Of a DNA stretch of 64,000 nt, positions 40,267 to 49,748 are shown one piece after another. Every line of letters begins with the position of its first letter. The stretch's first letter is position 1. Source of the stretch: Atopostipes suicloacalis DSM 15692 (GTDB lineage Bacteria > Bacillota > Bacilli > Lactobacillales > Carnobacteriaceae_A); the NCBI RefSeq assembly GCF_900129085.1, contig NZ_FQUF01000005.1, positions 37,425-101,424 on the forward strand, given 5' to 3'. Both the position numbers and the translations under genes were made by a program. Under the pieces are notes generated by a model that made no database searches, had not been told where the DNA came from, and was given only the letters and a program-made list of their open reading frames with translations.

Positions 40267-40402
40267 ATTTTATAATTTTTCAGTTAAAAAATATTCAGTT
40301 CTTTTGTTTGTGAAAAAAACGGAATAAATTCTATTAGATATTCCTAAACATTGTGAGATATAACTTCATTACGAGAGCGTCTCTGCAAGATTGTGAAATT
40401 TG

Positions 40403-40411
40403 TGTTATAAT
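40403..40411 (+). promoter_or_regulatory. Extended -10 promoter upstream of the unknown gene
   Basis: TGTTATAAT: TG plus one base plus perfect TATAAT, with a weak -35 CTGCAA 17 bases upstream. The leader to the start codon is about 80 bases. Confidence 0.65.
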
Positions 40412-40499
40412 AGATATACAGAATAATAAGGATCATTTAAAGGACTGAAATAATTTTTTTAGGAAATGAATAGCAGATTTTTATATGGAGGATAACAAA

Positions 40500-41252
40500 T
40501 TGACAAAAACAAATCTTATAGAACTAGATTGGGACAGTTTACTTACACCGGAAGATCTATCTACTGAAGAAGTTGAAGTTCATGCCACACTCATTGCTAA
40601 TTATCTTTCAAATATAACAATAGATGAAGGAATTCATTCAACGATTCCTAAGAACATAACAAAAGTAACCGTTAGTAATTCTTTATTAGAGACTAAAGAT
40701 CTCGCACTAGACAAAATTTCCAATGATCAACTCTTTGAATATTTTCAAGAAGACAAAGTAAAAATCGATTCAACGATTCTTTTCCCTAAAATAAAAAGAA
40801 TCAATCATTTGTTTTGGTTTTTACATAATTTAAGTACATTGAATATTCGTGATTCAAAACTGTTGATTAGTAATCAGGATGAATTATCGATTCATTTTCA
40901 CCAATTAATTGAATCTGCTTTGTTCTTTGGCTTTTTAACCCGGGTGAAAGAAGAAAATAATATCTATTTGATCCCAACAAACGTGTACGAAGAATTCATG
41001 GAACAACCTACAGAACAACAATATCCTTTGTTTTTATTAGCTCTTGCTCATAATGAGACAGTAAGTGAAGTGCTTCAAGTTCAATTAAACGATCCCATTT
41101 ATGATAATATTAGTCGAGAAATGGTCTATAACATTTTAGTAGGGGATCCAAATATTCAACAAGAATCTCTATCCAGTGATGAGATTAAAGGAATTGCCAA
41201 TAATTTTAGGTATTGGTTTTTAAATATTAAAAAAATGGTTCTAGTTGACTAA
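40500..41252 (+). CDS. Hypothetical protein, no family recognised
   Basis: A 250-residue soluble protein with no signal peptide, membrane helix or motif I recognise. It is rich in Asp, Glu, Asn and Leu, and includes a region resembling mixed alpha-beta structure (KIKRINHLFWFLHNLSTL, about 105-122) and a helical C-terminus (DEIKGIANNFRYWFLNIKKMV). The start is TTG with GGAGGA eight bases upstream; the ATG at 40485 lies within that ribosome site. It is a single-gene unit between lepA and a convergent dehydrogenase gene. Base composition is like the neighbours. Function unknown; I could not search for homologues. Confidence 0.8.
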   Translation: MTKTNLIELDWDSLLTPEDLSTEEVEVHATLIANYLSNITIDEGIHSTIPKNITKVTVSNSLLETKDLALDKISNDQLFEYFQEDKVKIDSTILFPKIKRINHLFWFLHNLSTLNIRDSKLLISNQDELSIHFHQLIESALFFGFLTRVKEENNIYLIPTNVYEEFMEQPTEQQYPLFLLALAHNETVSEVLQVQLNDPIYDNISREMVYNILVGDPNIQQESLSSDEIKGIANNFRYWFLNIKKMVLVD

Positions 41253-41320
41253 AGATTATAAAAGGGAATAATAAAAGAAGCTATTAGAAATTTTCTATTA
41301 ACTTCTTTTTATTTTATTTT

Positions 41321-42169
41321 TTATATTTTGCTTGCAGGCCTCATAAGATTGGATTGAGTAACAAGCGAGTGACGTTTTCCAATCCGACAGTTCACTCGAT
41401 CAAACCACTGATAGGTTTCTTGTAAAAAAATACCTGCCGAGAGTCCTCTAGGTACTAAGTTACGGTAAGTCTTTGTTTTTCCTAAAATAACCTTAACGAT
41501 AGGGACAATTGCTTTCTTAGGGTTTAACTGAGGGAAGGGGAACGCTAAATTTTTGTAATTAAAAATACGCGTATCTGCTTGATCATTCCAAGTTCTATAT
41601 TTTTCAAACTCTTCATCATTGAAGCCTGTTAAAAAAGGACCAGGATTAATGGTAGCAACTTCAATATTAAATTCTTGAAGCTCTTGACTGAAAGTTTTAG
41701 CTATTGCTTCAATTGCAAATTTAGAAGATGAATAAGGTCCTGAAAAGGGGTTTACCATAAGCCCGGAAATAGAAGAAATAAAAATGATGCGACCATAATC
41801 TTGTTCAATCATTTTTCGAGAAAAACCTTGTGTGAGTAATAAAGTTCCGAAAACATTCACTTCATATTGCTTTCTGAAGTTTTCCTCTGGAATATCGACC
41901 AGGGCACCTCCTTCTTTTACAGCAGCATTGTTTACTAAAACATCCACATCCCATTTAAAAGCTTTTTGGCGATCTACAGGATCAGTGATATCGATTTTTT
42001 CAACAAGCATAGGGGTTTTGAGTGCTTTCGCGTCTGCTTTTAAAAGATTAGCTTGGAATTCTGTTTCTGTTGTAGCGATAACCTTCTTTCCTATTTTTGC
42101 GAGTGTGAGGGCGGTCAATTTACCTATTCCACTTCCGGCACCAGTAATTAAAATTGTTTCCGTGAGCAT
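41321..42169 (-). CDS. Short-chain dehydrogenase/reductase (SDR)
   Basis: NAD(P)-dependent oxidoreductase of the classical SDR family, 282 residues. It has the nucleotide-binding TGAGSGIG near the N-terminus, NNAA (near residue 80), the catalytic Ser (FISSISG), YSSSKFAIE with the YxxxK pair, and PGPF after it. Substrate cannot be told. I start at the ATG with GGAGG seven bases upstream; the frame runs 12 codons further without support. A perfect inverted repeat (TTTATCAA, TAG, TTGATAAA) lies upstream, suggesting a repressor site. It stands alone. Confidence 0.88.
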   Translation of the reverse strand: MLTETILITGAGSGIGKLTALTLAKIGKKVIATTETEFQANLLKADAKALKTPMLVEKIDITDPVDRQKAFKWDVDVLVNNAAVKEGGALVDIPEENFRKQYEVNVFGTLLLTQGFSRKMIEQDYGRIIFISSISGLMVNPFSGPYSSSKFAIEAIAKTFSQELQEFNIEVATINPGPFLTGFNDEEFEKYRTWNDQADTRIFNYKNLAFPFPQLNPKKAIVPIVKVILGKTKTYRNLVPRGLSAGIFLQETYQWFDRVNCRIGKRHSLVTQSNLMRPASKI

Positions 42170-42211
42170 GTAAATTCCTCCAGTTCTTTTTATTGATTTT
42201 CTCATCTAAAC

Positions 42212-42230
42212 TTTATCAATAGTTGATAAA
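42212..42230. promoter_or_regulatory. Perfect inverted repeat upstream of the SDR gene
   Basis: TTTATCAA, three-base spacer TAG, TTGATAAA. It lies 43 bases upstream of the SDR start, within the likely promoter zone, and has the size and symmetry of a MarR- or TetR-type operator (inference). The rest of the SDR-sirtuin gap is AT-rich without clear features. Confidence 0.5.
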
Positions 42231-42425
42231 ATATAAAATCTATTTGACTTCTAATCGTTTAAAAAAGTGATTAATTTAATAACTAAATCTAGTAAATCAA
42301 AATGTTATCTTTTATCTTATTTGTTTTTAAGAAATTATAAAAAAATAATGTTACACACAGTATTTAACCATATTTTTTGATAGGATAAGAATACATAGGA
42401 TTCAAAATTCAAGGAGGAAGAATAA

Positions 42426-43151
42426 ATGAATGATAAAATTAAACAATTAAAAGAACAATTAGCTGATAGTCAAAAAATTGTTTTCTTCGGTGGAGCTGGC
42501 GTTTCAACAGAAAGTGGTATTCCTGATTTTCGTTCTTCCGAAGGCTTGTATATGAAAGAAAGTGGGACACATGTCTCAGCGGAAGAAATGATTTCTCATT
42601 CCTTTTATAAACGTTACCCAAAAGATTTTTTTAAATATTATTTTGAAAATTTAGTATTTGAAGATGCTAAGCCGAATAAAGCACATATCTTTCTTAAAGA
42701 ACTAGAGGACCAAGGAAAAGAAGTTAGTATAGTTACCCAAAATATTGATGGTTTACATCAAAAAGCTGGAAGTTCCGTGGTCCATGAATTGCATGGTTCA
42801 ACTTTAAGAAACTATTGTACGAAATGTCATCATCAATATAAAATAAACGAATTAGAATTAGATCATGAGGGCATTCCTCGCTGCCCAAAAGATGGAGCCA
42901 TTGTACGTCCAGATATTGTGCTGTATGAAGAAGGTCTTGATCAAAATGTTATTCAAAAAGCTGTTGAAGATATTCAAGGGGCAGATATGTTAATGATTGC
43001 AGGAACTTCTCTTATTGTTTATCCGGCAGCTGGTTTAGTGAATTACTTTAATGGGAAACATTTGGTTGCCATTAATAAATCGTCTATTCGTGTGCCTGAG
43101 GGGACTTTGATGTTCGAAGATTCTATTTCCGATGTCTTTTCTAAATTATAG
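42426..43151 (+). CDS. cobB: NAD-dependent protein deacylase of the SIR2 (sirtuin) family
   Basis: Removes acyl groups from lysine using NAD. The 241-residue protein has the sirtuin blocks GGAGVSTESGIPDFRS (about 20-35), TQNIDGLHQKAG, catalytic His in ELHGS, and AGTSLIVYPAAGL. The zinc module reads C-TK-C, then CPKDG where the usual pattern is CPKCG, so the fourth ligand is Asp instead of Cys. AAGGAGG precedes the ATG. It stands alone and converges on the yolD gene at a shared terminator. Confidence 0.92.
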   Translation: MNDKIKQLKEQLADSQKIVFFGGAGVSTESGIPDFRSSEGLYMKESGTHVSAEEMISHSFYKRYPKDFFKYYFENLVFEDAKPNKAHIFLKELEDQGKEVSIVTQNIDGLHQKAGSSVVHELHGSTLRNYCTKCHHQYKINELELDHEGIPRCPKDGAIVRPDIVLYEEGLDQNVIQKAVEDIQGADMLMIAGTSLIVYPAAGLVNYFNGKHLVAINKSSIRVPEGTLMFEDSISDVFSKL

Positions 43152-43178
43152 TCTTTAAGAAACGAAGTTAAACTTTAT

Positions 43179-43226
43179 ACGAAAAGAGTGCACTTATATT
43201 ATAAGCTGCACTCTTTTCGTTTTTTA
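43179..43226. terminator. Bidirectional terminator between cobB and yolD-like gene
   Basis: Stem ACGAAAAGAGTGCA with complement, extended by CTTATA/TATAAG, followed by six T residues. Confidence 0.92.
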
Positions 43227-43625
43227 CTCACTTTTTTTCTGCCAATCCATGGGGTTCATAAGTTCTACATGACGAATATCGTCTAGTATCGTGTTTACCA
43301 AGCGTCCATCTTTTAAAAGTAAATATATTCTTTCTTCAAAAGTGCCTGAAACCATACAAGGGACATCTTTAAAGTAAGTCCCATTTTGTAAAATATTTGC
43401 TTGAATTAAAACAGGATGTCCTGTGTGATAAGCTTGACTTAAAAGTTCACTAATTTCTACAAGAGATTGTTGAGGTTTAGCTTCTATTTCCTTTAAGCGT
43501 TCTTCTTTTGTCATTTTTGAGAGAGCTTCTGTATGATCAGACAACATTAAGCCTAACCACTTCATTTTTCCACGATCTTTATACCCTAACTGATCGGGAG
43601 TTAAACGGATAATTTTCTTTTCCAT
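43224..43625 (-). CDS. YolD-like family protein
   Basis: A 133-residue protein of the YolD-like family: it starts with KIIRLTPDQLGYKDRGKMKWLGLMLSDH and has the core DGRLVNTILDDIRHVEL. Such proteins are regularly encoded beside UvrX/UmuC-type Y-family polymerases and are proposed UmuD-like partners (established association, function inferred). It follows the polymerase gene by 18 bases on the same strand, so it shares the LexA-box promoter. Confidence 0.88.
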   Translation of the reverse strand: MEKKIIRLTPDQLGYKDRGKMKWLGLMLSDHTEALSKMTKEERLKEIEAKPQQSLVEISELLSQAYHTGHPVLIQANILQNGTYFKDVPCMVSGTFEERIYLLLKDGRLVNTILDDIRHVELMNPMDWQKKSE

Positions 43626-43643
43626 AATTTTCCAACCCCAATT

Positions 43644-44963
43644 CTAGTCATTTTTTTTGGTATTTGCTTGATGACCACCCAATAGTTTACTTCGTTGGAG
43701 GGCCATCCCATTTTGAATTAAACTACTGGCATGCAAAAGAGAAGTGTAACCATATTTTTCCCGAACTAAATCAATAACTTCATTCAAACGCTCATCTTTT
43801 AAGACATCTTCTGTGCTCTCAAATAAATTTAATTGATAATCTTGTTTAGAAGAAATCTTATGGAAAGTAACATTAATGACTCGAACAGGATAGGGTTCAT
43901 AATATTCTCGGAATAATCGACTCATATATTCTACTAATTTTTTAGAGGAATCTGTTGCTTCAATGGTCATTTGATGACTAAAACCAGAATGGTCGGTCTG
44001 TTTAGAATAACCAATAGTTAATTTGACAGTACGGGTTGTTAATCCATGTTTCCGCAATCTCATCGCATTCTCTTCGGTGAGCTCGCGAATAACCACTTCG
44101 ACATCATATGGATTTATGTAATCTCGATTTAAAATTTGATTTTTGGAAAAAGAGTTTTCTTTTGGAATAAAATGATCCGATAAAATCGTTCGATCAATTC
44201 CGTGCGCATGAAAGAAAAGTTGTTCCCCTATAATATTAAAACGTTTCTTTAATTTATGGACATCATATTGAGCCAAATCTTTTAAATTATGTATCCCTAA
44301 TTGATTTAATTTTCTTTCTGTACGAGAACCGATCCCCCAAAAGTCTGTAAGATTTTCAATTTTCCAAATGGTATCTGCAACATCCTGATATCCCCAATAG
44401 GCTTGATAGTTATTATGTCTATCTTTTTTTGCTTGATGATCTAAAGCCAATTTTGCAAGTAATGGATTATCACCAATACCTACCGTTGCTATAAGATGCA
44501 ATTCTTTCCAAATCTCTAACTGTATTTTATTTGCGATTTCATTCGTTGTCCCAAATAAAGCATGAGAAGAAGTAATATCTAAAAAAGATTCATCACTACT
44601 GTAAACATGTAAATCTTGCATAGAGACATATCGTTTAAAGATTTCGATAATTTCCATGTTCTTTTTTAAATAAAGAGCCATACGAGGTTCAACAATCTCT
44701 ATTTGTGAATGCTTAGGTATTTCGTAGACCCTTGTTCCTGTTTTTACATTGTAAAGTTCTTTCACACGAGGGGATGCAGCAAGAACAAGCCCACCGTTAT
44801 TATCGGGTTTGCTGACAACGGCAATCATAGCTTCCAGTGGATGTTGTTGACGCTCCACAGCTTCAACACTAGCGAAAAAAGATTTAATATCAATACATAA
44901 AATATCTCGGTGTGGTTCATTTGAGTAATCCATATAAAGAATTGTCTCTTGATTTTTACCCAT
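43644..44963 (-). CDS. Y-family translesion DNA polymerase (UvrX/UmuC-like)
   Basis: Error-prone lesion-bypass polymerase, 439 residues. The palm motif CIDIKSFFASVEAVERQ and the catalytic SSDESFLDIT (about residue 115) are intact, followed by the helix-hairpin-helix thumb (LTDFWGIGSRTERKLNQLGI) and the little-finger domain. Similarity is closer to the UvrX/YqjW group, with its YolD neighbour, than to DinB (Pol IV). A LexA box lies about 30 bases upstream, so DNA damage should induce it. Confidence 0.92.
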   Translation of the reverse strand: MGKNQETILYMDYSNEPHRDILCIDIKSFFASVEAVERQQHPLEAMIAVVSKPDNNGGLVLAASPRVKELYNVKTGTRVYEIPKHSQIEIVEPRMALYLKKNMEIIEIFKRYVSMQDLHVYSSDESFLDITSSHALFGTTNEIANKIQLEIWKELHLIATVGIGDNPLLAKLALDHQAKKDRHNNYQAYWGYQDVADTIWKIENLTDFWGIGSRTERKLNQLGIHNLKDLAQYDVHKLKKRFNIIGEQLFFHAHGIDRTILSDHFIPKENSFSKNQILNRDYINPYDVEVVIRELTEENAMRLRKHGLTTRTVKLTIGYSKQTDHSGFSHQMTIEATDSSKKLVEYMSRLFREYYEPYPVRVINVTFHKISSKQDYQLNLFESTEDVLKDERLNEVIDLVREKYGYTSLLHASSLIQNGMALQRSKLLGGHQANTKKND

Positions 44964-44992
44964 AAGTTAAATTCCTTTCTAGAACTTTATAC

Positions 44993-45006
44993 CGAATGTA
45001 TGTTTG
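44993..45006. promoter_or_regulatory. LexA box upstream of the Y-family polymerase
   Basis: CGAATGTATGTTTG, a good match to CGAAY-N4-RTTYG-type boxes and almost the same core as box 2 at lexA. A minus-strand -10 TATAAA (44986-44991) is directly downstream of it. Confidence 0.75.
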
Positions 45007-45137
45007 GTTACTATTATAAAAAAAGGATAAAATATAGTCAAGGGGAACAAAATAAGATTGTTCATTTTTTAACCGATAATATGGAGTGGATTGTTTATAA
45101 ATATGGTAAAATAAAGAAAACCCAAGGAGGCAATAGA

Positions 45138-45686
45138 ATGTCTGAGGATTTAGGGAATTATCTTTATAAAAATATGCTTGAGAAAGCTACATACTATCAA
45201 TGGAAAATTATTGTGGATCGTTCTAAACGAGCTTTAGAAATTTATTTTACTATATCGCTGGATATTCCGGATGAACAATTTGTACAGGATACTAATGCAA
45301 AGGTGAATGAATCAGGACAATTGAATTTTGAAGAAGTGATTTGCTTTTATGATGAAGCAAATAATAAAATTGTTCCGCAAAATTATTTAGTAGCCATCCC
45401 TATAAATATAAGTGTAGGAGTAGAACAAGGATATGTAGATGCTTTTACTAAACAATTAAATATTATTGTCTCAAATGCCAGTGGGCAAATCAGAGAATAT
45501 TTAACGGATGAAAGTCAAAATGAATTTTCACTCGTATGGAGTGAACAAAATATGGAAAATACTATACATACTATGCAGAAAACAGAAAATTATCATACAA
45601 ATACATTAACCATTGAATTTGAAGAAAAAGTATCGCTGATTGATCAATTCAAGGAGGAAAATAATGGCGGAATGGAAAGAATATAG
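45138..45686 (+). CDS. DUF3013 family protein
   Basis: A 182-residue acidic cytosolic protein beginning MSEDLGNYLYKNMLEKATYYQW; this matches DUF3013, a Lactobacillales family of unknown function typically adjacent to prmA. The frame is open 63 codons further upstream, but that part overlaps the polymerase promoter and has no ribosome site; the ATG at 45138 has AAGGAGG. An extended -10 (TGGTAAAAT, 45104-45112) precedes it. The 3' end overlaps prmA by 23 bases, so the two genes are coupled. Confidence 0.85.
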   Translation: MSEDLGNYLYKNMLEKATYYQWKIIVDRSKRALEIYFTISLDIPDEQFVQDTNAKVNESGQLNFEEVICFYDEANNKIVPQNYLVAIPINISVGVEQGYVDAFTKQLNIIVSNASGQIREYLTDESQNEFSLVWSEQNMENTIHTMQKTENYHTNTLTIEFEEKVSLIDQFKEENNGGMERI

Positions 45687-46614
45687 TGTCCATATCAATA
45701 AAGAGGCAGAAGACAGCGTTTCAGAATTACTGATTGAACTAGGATCAGCTGGAGTGAGCTTGGTCGATCGGAATGATTTTGAAACGATGCCTGAATATGG
45801 ATTTGATTCGCTGTGGGCGTTAGATGAAGAAAAATTTCCCTCTGAAGGAATTATAGTTAAGGGGTATTTTCCAGTAGAAACAATTCATTCGGACTTAGAA
45901 AAAACACTTCATCAGCGACTAGAAAAATTAAAAGAGTATCATTTGAATGTAAGAGAATATACAGTTGAGTCAGCGATGCTAATGGATTCAGATTGGAATA
46001 ATAAATGGAAAGAATTTTATCATTCTGTACCGATTACCCGCTATTTAACCATTGTGCCTGAATGGGAAGATTATACAAAAAGAAATTCCGATGAACAATT
46101 GATTGTGATGGATCCCGGTCTTGCTTTTGGAACAGGTACACATCCAACTACCCAATTATCCGTTCAAGCGTTAGAAATTGTTTTACGTGGAGGAGAAACA
46201 GTTCTTGATGTAGGTACAGGATCAGGTGTTTTGACAATTGCTAGTTCGCTTTTAGGAGCCACAGAAATTCACGCATTTGATTTGGATGATATTGCTGTCC
46301 AATCTGCTAAAAATAATATTAATCTAAATGAATTAGCAGCAGAAATCATAGTCAAAGAGAATAACTTGCTAAAAAATGTTACAATAAAAGCAGATGTAGT
46401 AGTTGCAAATATTTTAGCTCCTATTATACTAGAATTGATACCAGATGCTATGCATGTTTTAAAACCAGGCGGAACTCTTATTTCTTCTGGAATTATTAAA
46501 GAACAAGAGGAAGAAATTTTGAATGCATTAAAAAATGAAGGATTCAAAATCCGTCAAATTAATCAAATGAAAGATTGGATTGTTATTATTGCCCAAAAAC
46601 CTCTTGATGAATAA
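45664..46614 (+). CDS. prmA: Ribosomal protein L11 methyltransferase
   Basis: SAM-dependent trimethylation of ribosomal protein L11. The 316-residue protein has the N-terminal substrate-binding domain, the linker DPGLAFGTGTHPTTQL (about 155-170) and the SAM motif VLDVGTGSGVLTIAS (about 180), plus VANILAPI. I chose the ATG at 45664, with AAGGAGG upstream; an in-frame start 24 bases earlier lacks one. It overlaps the end of the DUF3013 gene. Confidence 0.96.
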   Translation: MAEWKEYSVHINKEAEDSVSELLIELGSAGVSLVDRNDFETMPEYGFDSLWALDEEKFPSEGIIVKGYFPVETIHSDLEKTLHQRLEKLKEYHLNVREYTVESAMLMDSDWNNKWKEFYHSVPITRYLTIVPEWEDYTKRNSDEQLIVMDPGLAFGTGTHPTTQLSVQALEIVLRGGETVLDVGTGSGVLTIASSLLGATEIHAFDLDDIAVQSAKNNINLNELAAEIIVKENNLLKNVTIKADVVVANILAPIILELIPDAMHVLKPGGTLISSGIIKEQEEEILNALKNEGFKIRQINQMKDWIVIIAQKPLDE

Positions 46615-46682
46615 ACAGTTTATATTTCAAGATTTAATTTACATAATAAAACTATATTTAGAATAAAAAGGAGTATTTATTT

Positions 46683-47345
46683 ATGGAAAATGTTGCTCAA
46701 TATATCGATCATACAATACTAAATGCGGATGCTACAAAAGCAGATATTCAACGGATTTGCGAAGAGGCAAAAGAATATAACTTTAAAACAGTCTGTATCC
46801 AACCGTACTGGGTAAAATATGCAAAAGAAATATTAGAAGATTCAGAAGTTGGCATAACTACTGTTATTGGTTTCCCATTGGGAGCTAATACTACTGAAAT
46901 TAAAGTAGCAGAAGCTAAGCTAGCAGTTGCTGAAGGCGCATCAGATGTTGATATGGTGATTAACATTGGTGCCTTAAAATCTGAAGATTATGATACGGTG
47001 TTAAACGATATTAAAGCTGTAGTTGATGCAGTTTCAGGAAAAGCAATCGTGAAAGTTATTATTGAAACATCTCTACTTACAAAATCCGAAAAAATTCGTG
47101 CTTCAGAATTGGCTAAACAAGCAGGCGCAGATTTTGTTAAAACCTCTACTGGATTTTCAACCGGGGGAGCTACCTTGGATGACGTTCAACTAATGCGTGC
47201 AACAGTTGGTCCAGATATGGGTGTAAAAGCTTCAGGTGGCGTTCGTACCTACGAAGATGCTAAAGCAATGATTGAAGTTGGCGCAACGCGTATTGGCGCT
47301 TCAAGTGGGATTTCCATTGTCGAAGGGTCTAAAGAAGTAGAGTAA
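46683..47345 (+). CDS. deoC: Deoxyribose-phosphate aldolase
   Basis: Cleaves 2-deoxyribose 5-phosphate to acetaldehyde and glyceraldehyde 3-phosphate in deoxynucleoside catabolism. The 220-residue TIM barrel has [35 protein letters not shown] and the Schiff-base lysine in [10 protein letters not shown] (about residue 152), plus VKASGGVRT. Start ATG with AAAAGGAG. No other deo genes are nearby. Confidence 0.96.
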   Translation: MENVAQYIDHTILNADATKADIQRICEEAKEYNFKTVCIQPYWVKYAKEILEDSEVGITTVIGFPLGANTTEIKVAEAKLAVAEGASDVDMVINIGALKSEDYDTVLNDIKAVVDAVSGKAIVKVIIETSLLTKSEKIRASELAKQAGADFVKTSTGFSTGGATLDDVQLMRATVGPDMGVKASGGVRTYEDAKAMIEVGATRIGASSGISIVEGSKEVE

Positions 47346-47404
47346 GCTTTATTTGATAAAAGATAAGATGATGAAACTTCTAATTTTGGCCTTAAATGAA
47401 TCAG

Positions 47405-47433
47405 TTGAAAATAAAAATCATAATCGTTATAAT
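47405..47433 (+). promoter_or_regulatory. Promoter upstream of rel
   Basis: -35 TTGAAA (47405-47410), 17-base spacer, perfect -10 TATAAT (47428-47433). Initiation would be near 47440, directly before the terminator hairpin. Confidence 0.75.
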
Positions 47434-47443
47434 TAAGAGAACA

Positions 47444-47470
47444 AACCAGCACTGAAAGGTGCTGGTTTTT
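47444..47470 (+). terminator. Intrinsic terminator between deoC and rel
   Basis: Nine-base-pair stem AACCAGCAC / GTGCTGGTT, six-base loop, five T residues. It lies downstream of the rel promoter and 39 bases before the rel start, so it either ends deoC transcription or attenuates rel, or both. Confidence 0.9.
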
Positions 47471-47508
47471 GTAAATCAATTGTAGGATAGAAAAAGAAGG
47501 TGTCTGAA

Positions 47509-49713
47509 ATGACGAAAAAAACAGATTATACAGCACAAGAAGTTATTGCATTATGCTTAACTTATATGAATAGTGAGCATGTTAAATTCGTCAATAAAGC
47601 GTACGAATTTGCAGCGAATGCACACAAAAGGCAAATGCGAAAATCAGGAGAAGAATATATTATCCACCCAATTCAAGTAGCCGGCATTCTCGCTGAAATA
47701 AACATGGATCCTGTAACCGTCGCAACAGGCTTCCTTCATGATGTTGTTGAAGATACAGAATATTCATATGAAGATATAAAAGAAGAGTTTTCTGAAGAAG
47801 TAGCTGATTTGGTCGAAGGAGTTACTAAGTTAGGGAAGTTTAAGTTTACTTCAAAACGTGAACATCAAGCAGAAAACCATCGAAAAATGATTTTAGCTAT
47901 GGCTCAAGATGTACGTGTGATTTTAGTAAAATTAGCAGATCGTCTGCACAATATGCGTACTTTGAGATTTCATAAGGTTGAAAAGCAAAGAGATATTGCG
48001 ACAGAAACACTTGAAATTTATGCTCCTTTAGCCGATCGTTTAGGTATGAGTCGTATTAGATGGGAGTTAGAAGATTTATCTCTTCGCTATACTAATCCTC
48101 AACAATTTTATCGCATTGTCCATTTGATGGACTCTAGACGAGAAGATCGTGAACAATATATCGAAGACTCTATTGGGGCAATTAACACCTCAATTGAAGA
48201 ATTAGATATTCAAGCAGATATTACAGGGCGACCTAAGCATATTTATTCTATTTATCGAAAGATGAAAAATCAAAAAAAACAATTTGAAGAAATTTATGAT
48301 TTACTAGCTATTCGAGTAATCGTTGATTCAATAAAAGACTGTTACGCAGTTTTGGGAGCTATCCATACTCAGTGGAAACCAATGCCCGGGCGTTTTAAAG
48401 ATTATATTGCGATGCCAAAAGCGAACATGTATCAATCTTTACACACTACAGTACTTGGTCCAAGTGCCACACCTCTAGAAGTTCAAATTCGAACACATCA
48501 AATGCACGAAATTGCAGAATATGGGGTTGCAGCACATTGGGCTTATAAAGAAGGTGTAACGACCAAAGTTCAAAATGATCAATTAGGAAATCAACTTTCT
48601 TGGTTTAGAGATATTCTCGAATTGCAAAGCGAATCGAATGATGCTTCTGAATTTATGGATGCGATCAAGCAAGACTTCTTTACAGATAAAGTATATGTCT
48701 TTACGCCAGGTGGAGATGTTATGGAACTTCCTGATGGTGCGAGCACACTTGACTTTGCTTATCATGTTCACTCAGAAGTTGGGGATAAATCAACTGGGGC
48801 TAAAGTAAATGGTAAGATTGTGCCGTTAAATTATAAATTGAAGACGGGAGATATTGTCGAAATTATTACCTCTTCCTCTTCTTCAGGGCCAAGTAGAGAT
48901 TGGTTGAAATTCGTCAACACTTCCAAAGCGAGAAATAAGATTCGCCGTTACTTCAAAGCCCAAGATCAAGAACACGCCATTGAACAGGGAGAAAAAATTG
49001 TTAATGATTTAATTTTAGAATTAGAATTAGAGCCAAAAGATTTTATGAATCATGAAATTATGGATAAGCATGCACAAAAATTTAATTATAAAGACAGTGA
49101 TAGTCTCTATGCAGCTATTGGCTTTAATGAAGTTAGACCATTAACTGTTGTTAATCGTCTAACAGAAGAAGCTAGGAAAGAACGAGATAGAGAATCATCA
49201 ATATTATCAAATGATACGAAGATAGAGAAAAAGCCAGAACCTGAAAAAGTGACAATCCATCATGAAGATGGTGTGGTTGTAGAAGATGCTGAAAACTTGT
49301 TATTACGTCTCAGCAAATGCTGTAACCCAGTACCTGGAGATGAAATTGTCGGGTATATTACAAGAGGACGAGGAATTTCAGTTCATAGAAAAGATTGTCC
49401 AAACGTTATGTCAGAAGGGGATCTGCAAAACCGTTTAATAGAAGTGGAATGGGAAAATAAAAAAACAGAGAAAATTTATGATACAGATTTAGAAGTGTAT
49501 GGTTTTGATCGCTCTGGCTTATTAAATGATATCCTTGAAGTGATCAATAGTATGACCAACCGATTGAGCAATATAAATGGTCGCGTGGATAATAACCAAA
49601 TGGCGACAATTCGAATTACGATTGGTATTCATAACACAGAAGAATTAGAACGAATCATTGATAAACTCAATCAAATACCTGATGTTTATTCCATTCAACG
49701 AATTATTTTGTAA
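47509..49713 (+). CDS. relA: Bifunctional (p)ppGpp synthetase/hydrolase Rel
   Basis: Makes and degrades the alarmone (p)ppGpp in the stringent response. The 734-residue protein has the HD hydrolase domain ([22 protein letters not shown], near 40-75), the synthetase domain (about 230-350, with [17 protein letters not shown]), TGS (about 390-450), a zinc/helical region with [16 protein letters not shown], and a C-terminal ACT domain. Both catalytic halves look intact. I chose the ATG at 47509, with AAGAAGG upstream; the in-frame GTG at 47500 overlaps that site. Confidence 0.98.
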   Translation: MTKKTDYTAQEVIALCLTYMNSEHVKFVNKAYEFAANAHKRQMRKSGEEYIIHPIQVAGILAEINMDPVTVATGFLHDVVEDTEYSYEDIKEEFSEEVADLVEGVTKLGKFKFTSKREHQAENHRKMILAMAQDVRVILVKLADRLHNMRTLRFHKVEKQRDIATETLEIYAPLADRLGMSRIRWELEDLSLRYTNPQQFYRIVHLMDSRREDREQYIEDSIGAINTSIEELDIQADITGRPKHIYSIYRKMKNQKKQFEEIYDLLAIRVIVDSIKDCYAVLGAIHTQWKPMPGRFKDYIAMPKANMYQSLHTTVLGPSATPLEVQIRTHQMHEIAEYGVAAHWAYKEGVTTKVQNDQLGNQLSWFRDILELQSESNDASEFMDAIKQDFFTDKVYVFTPGGDVMELPDGASTLDFAYHVHSEVGDKSTGAKVNGKIVPLNYKLKTGDIVEIITSSSSSGPSRDWLKFVNTSKARNKIRRYFKAQDQEHAIEQGEKIVNDLILELELEPKDFMNHEIMDKHAQKFNYKDSDSLYAAIGFNEVRPLTVVNRLTEEARKERDRESSILSNDTKIEKKPEPEKVTIHHEDGVVVEDAENLLLRLSKCCNPVPGDEIVGYITRGRGISVHRKDCPNVMSEGDLQNRLIEVEWENKKTEKIYDTDLEVYGFDRSGLLNDILEVINSMTNRLSNINGRVDNNQMATIRITIGIHNTEELERIIDKLNQIPDVYSIQRIIL

Positions 49714-49748
49714 AACTTAAATATGAACGAAGAAAGTGGTCGAACAAA

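Noticed and set aside
40374..40385. GAGAG/CTCTG short repeat upstream of the unknown gene
   Set aside because: Only four paired bases; could be chance.
43224..44963. Possibility that the polymerase is DinB (Pol IV)
   Set aside because: The YolD neighbour, LexA box and sequence blocks fit the UvrX/YqjW group better, so no dinB symbol was assigned.
44949..45137. Upstream in-frame extension of the DUF3013 gene (63 codons)
   Set aside because: Overlaps the polymerase promoter and LexA box, lacks a ribosome site, and the family N-terminus begins at the ATG at 45138.
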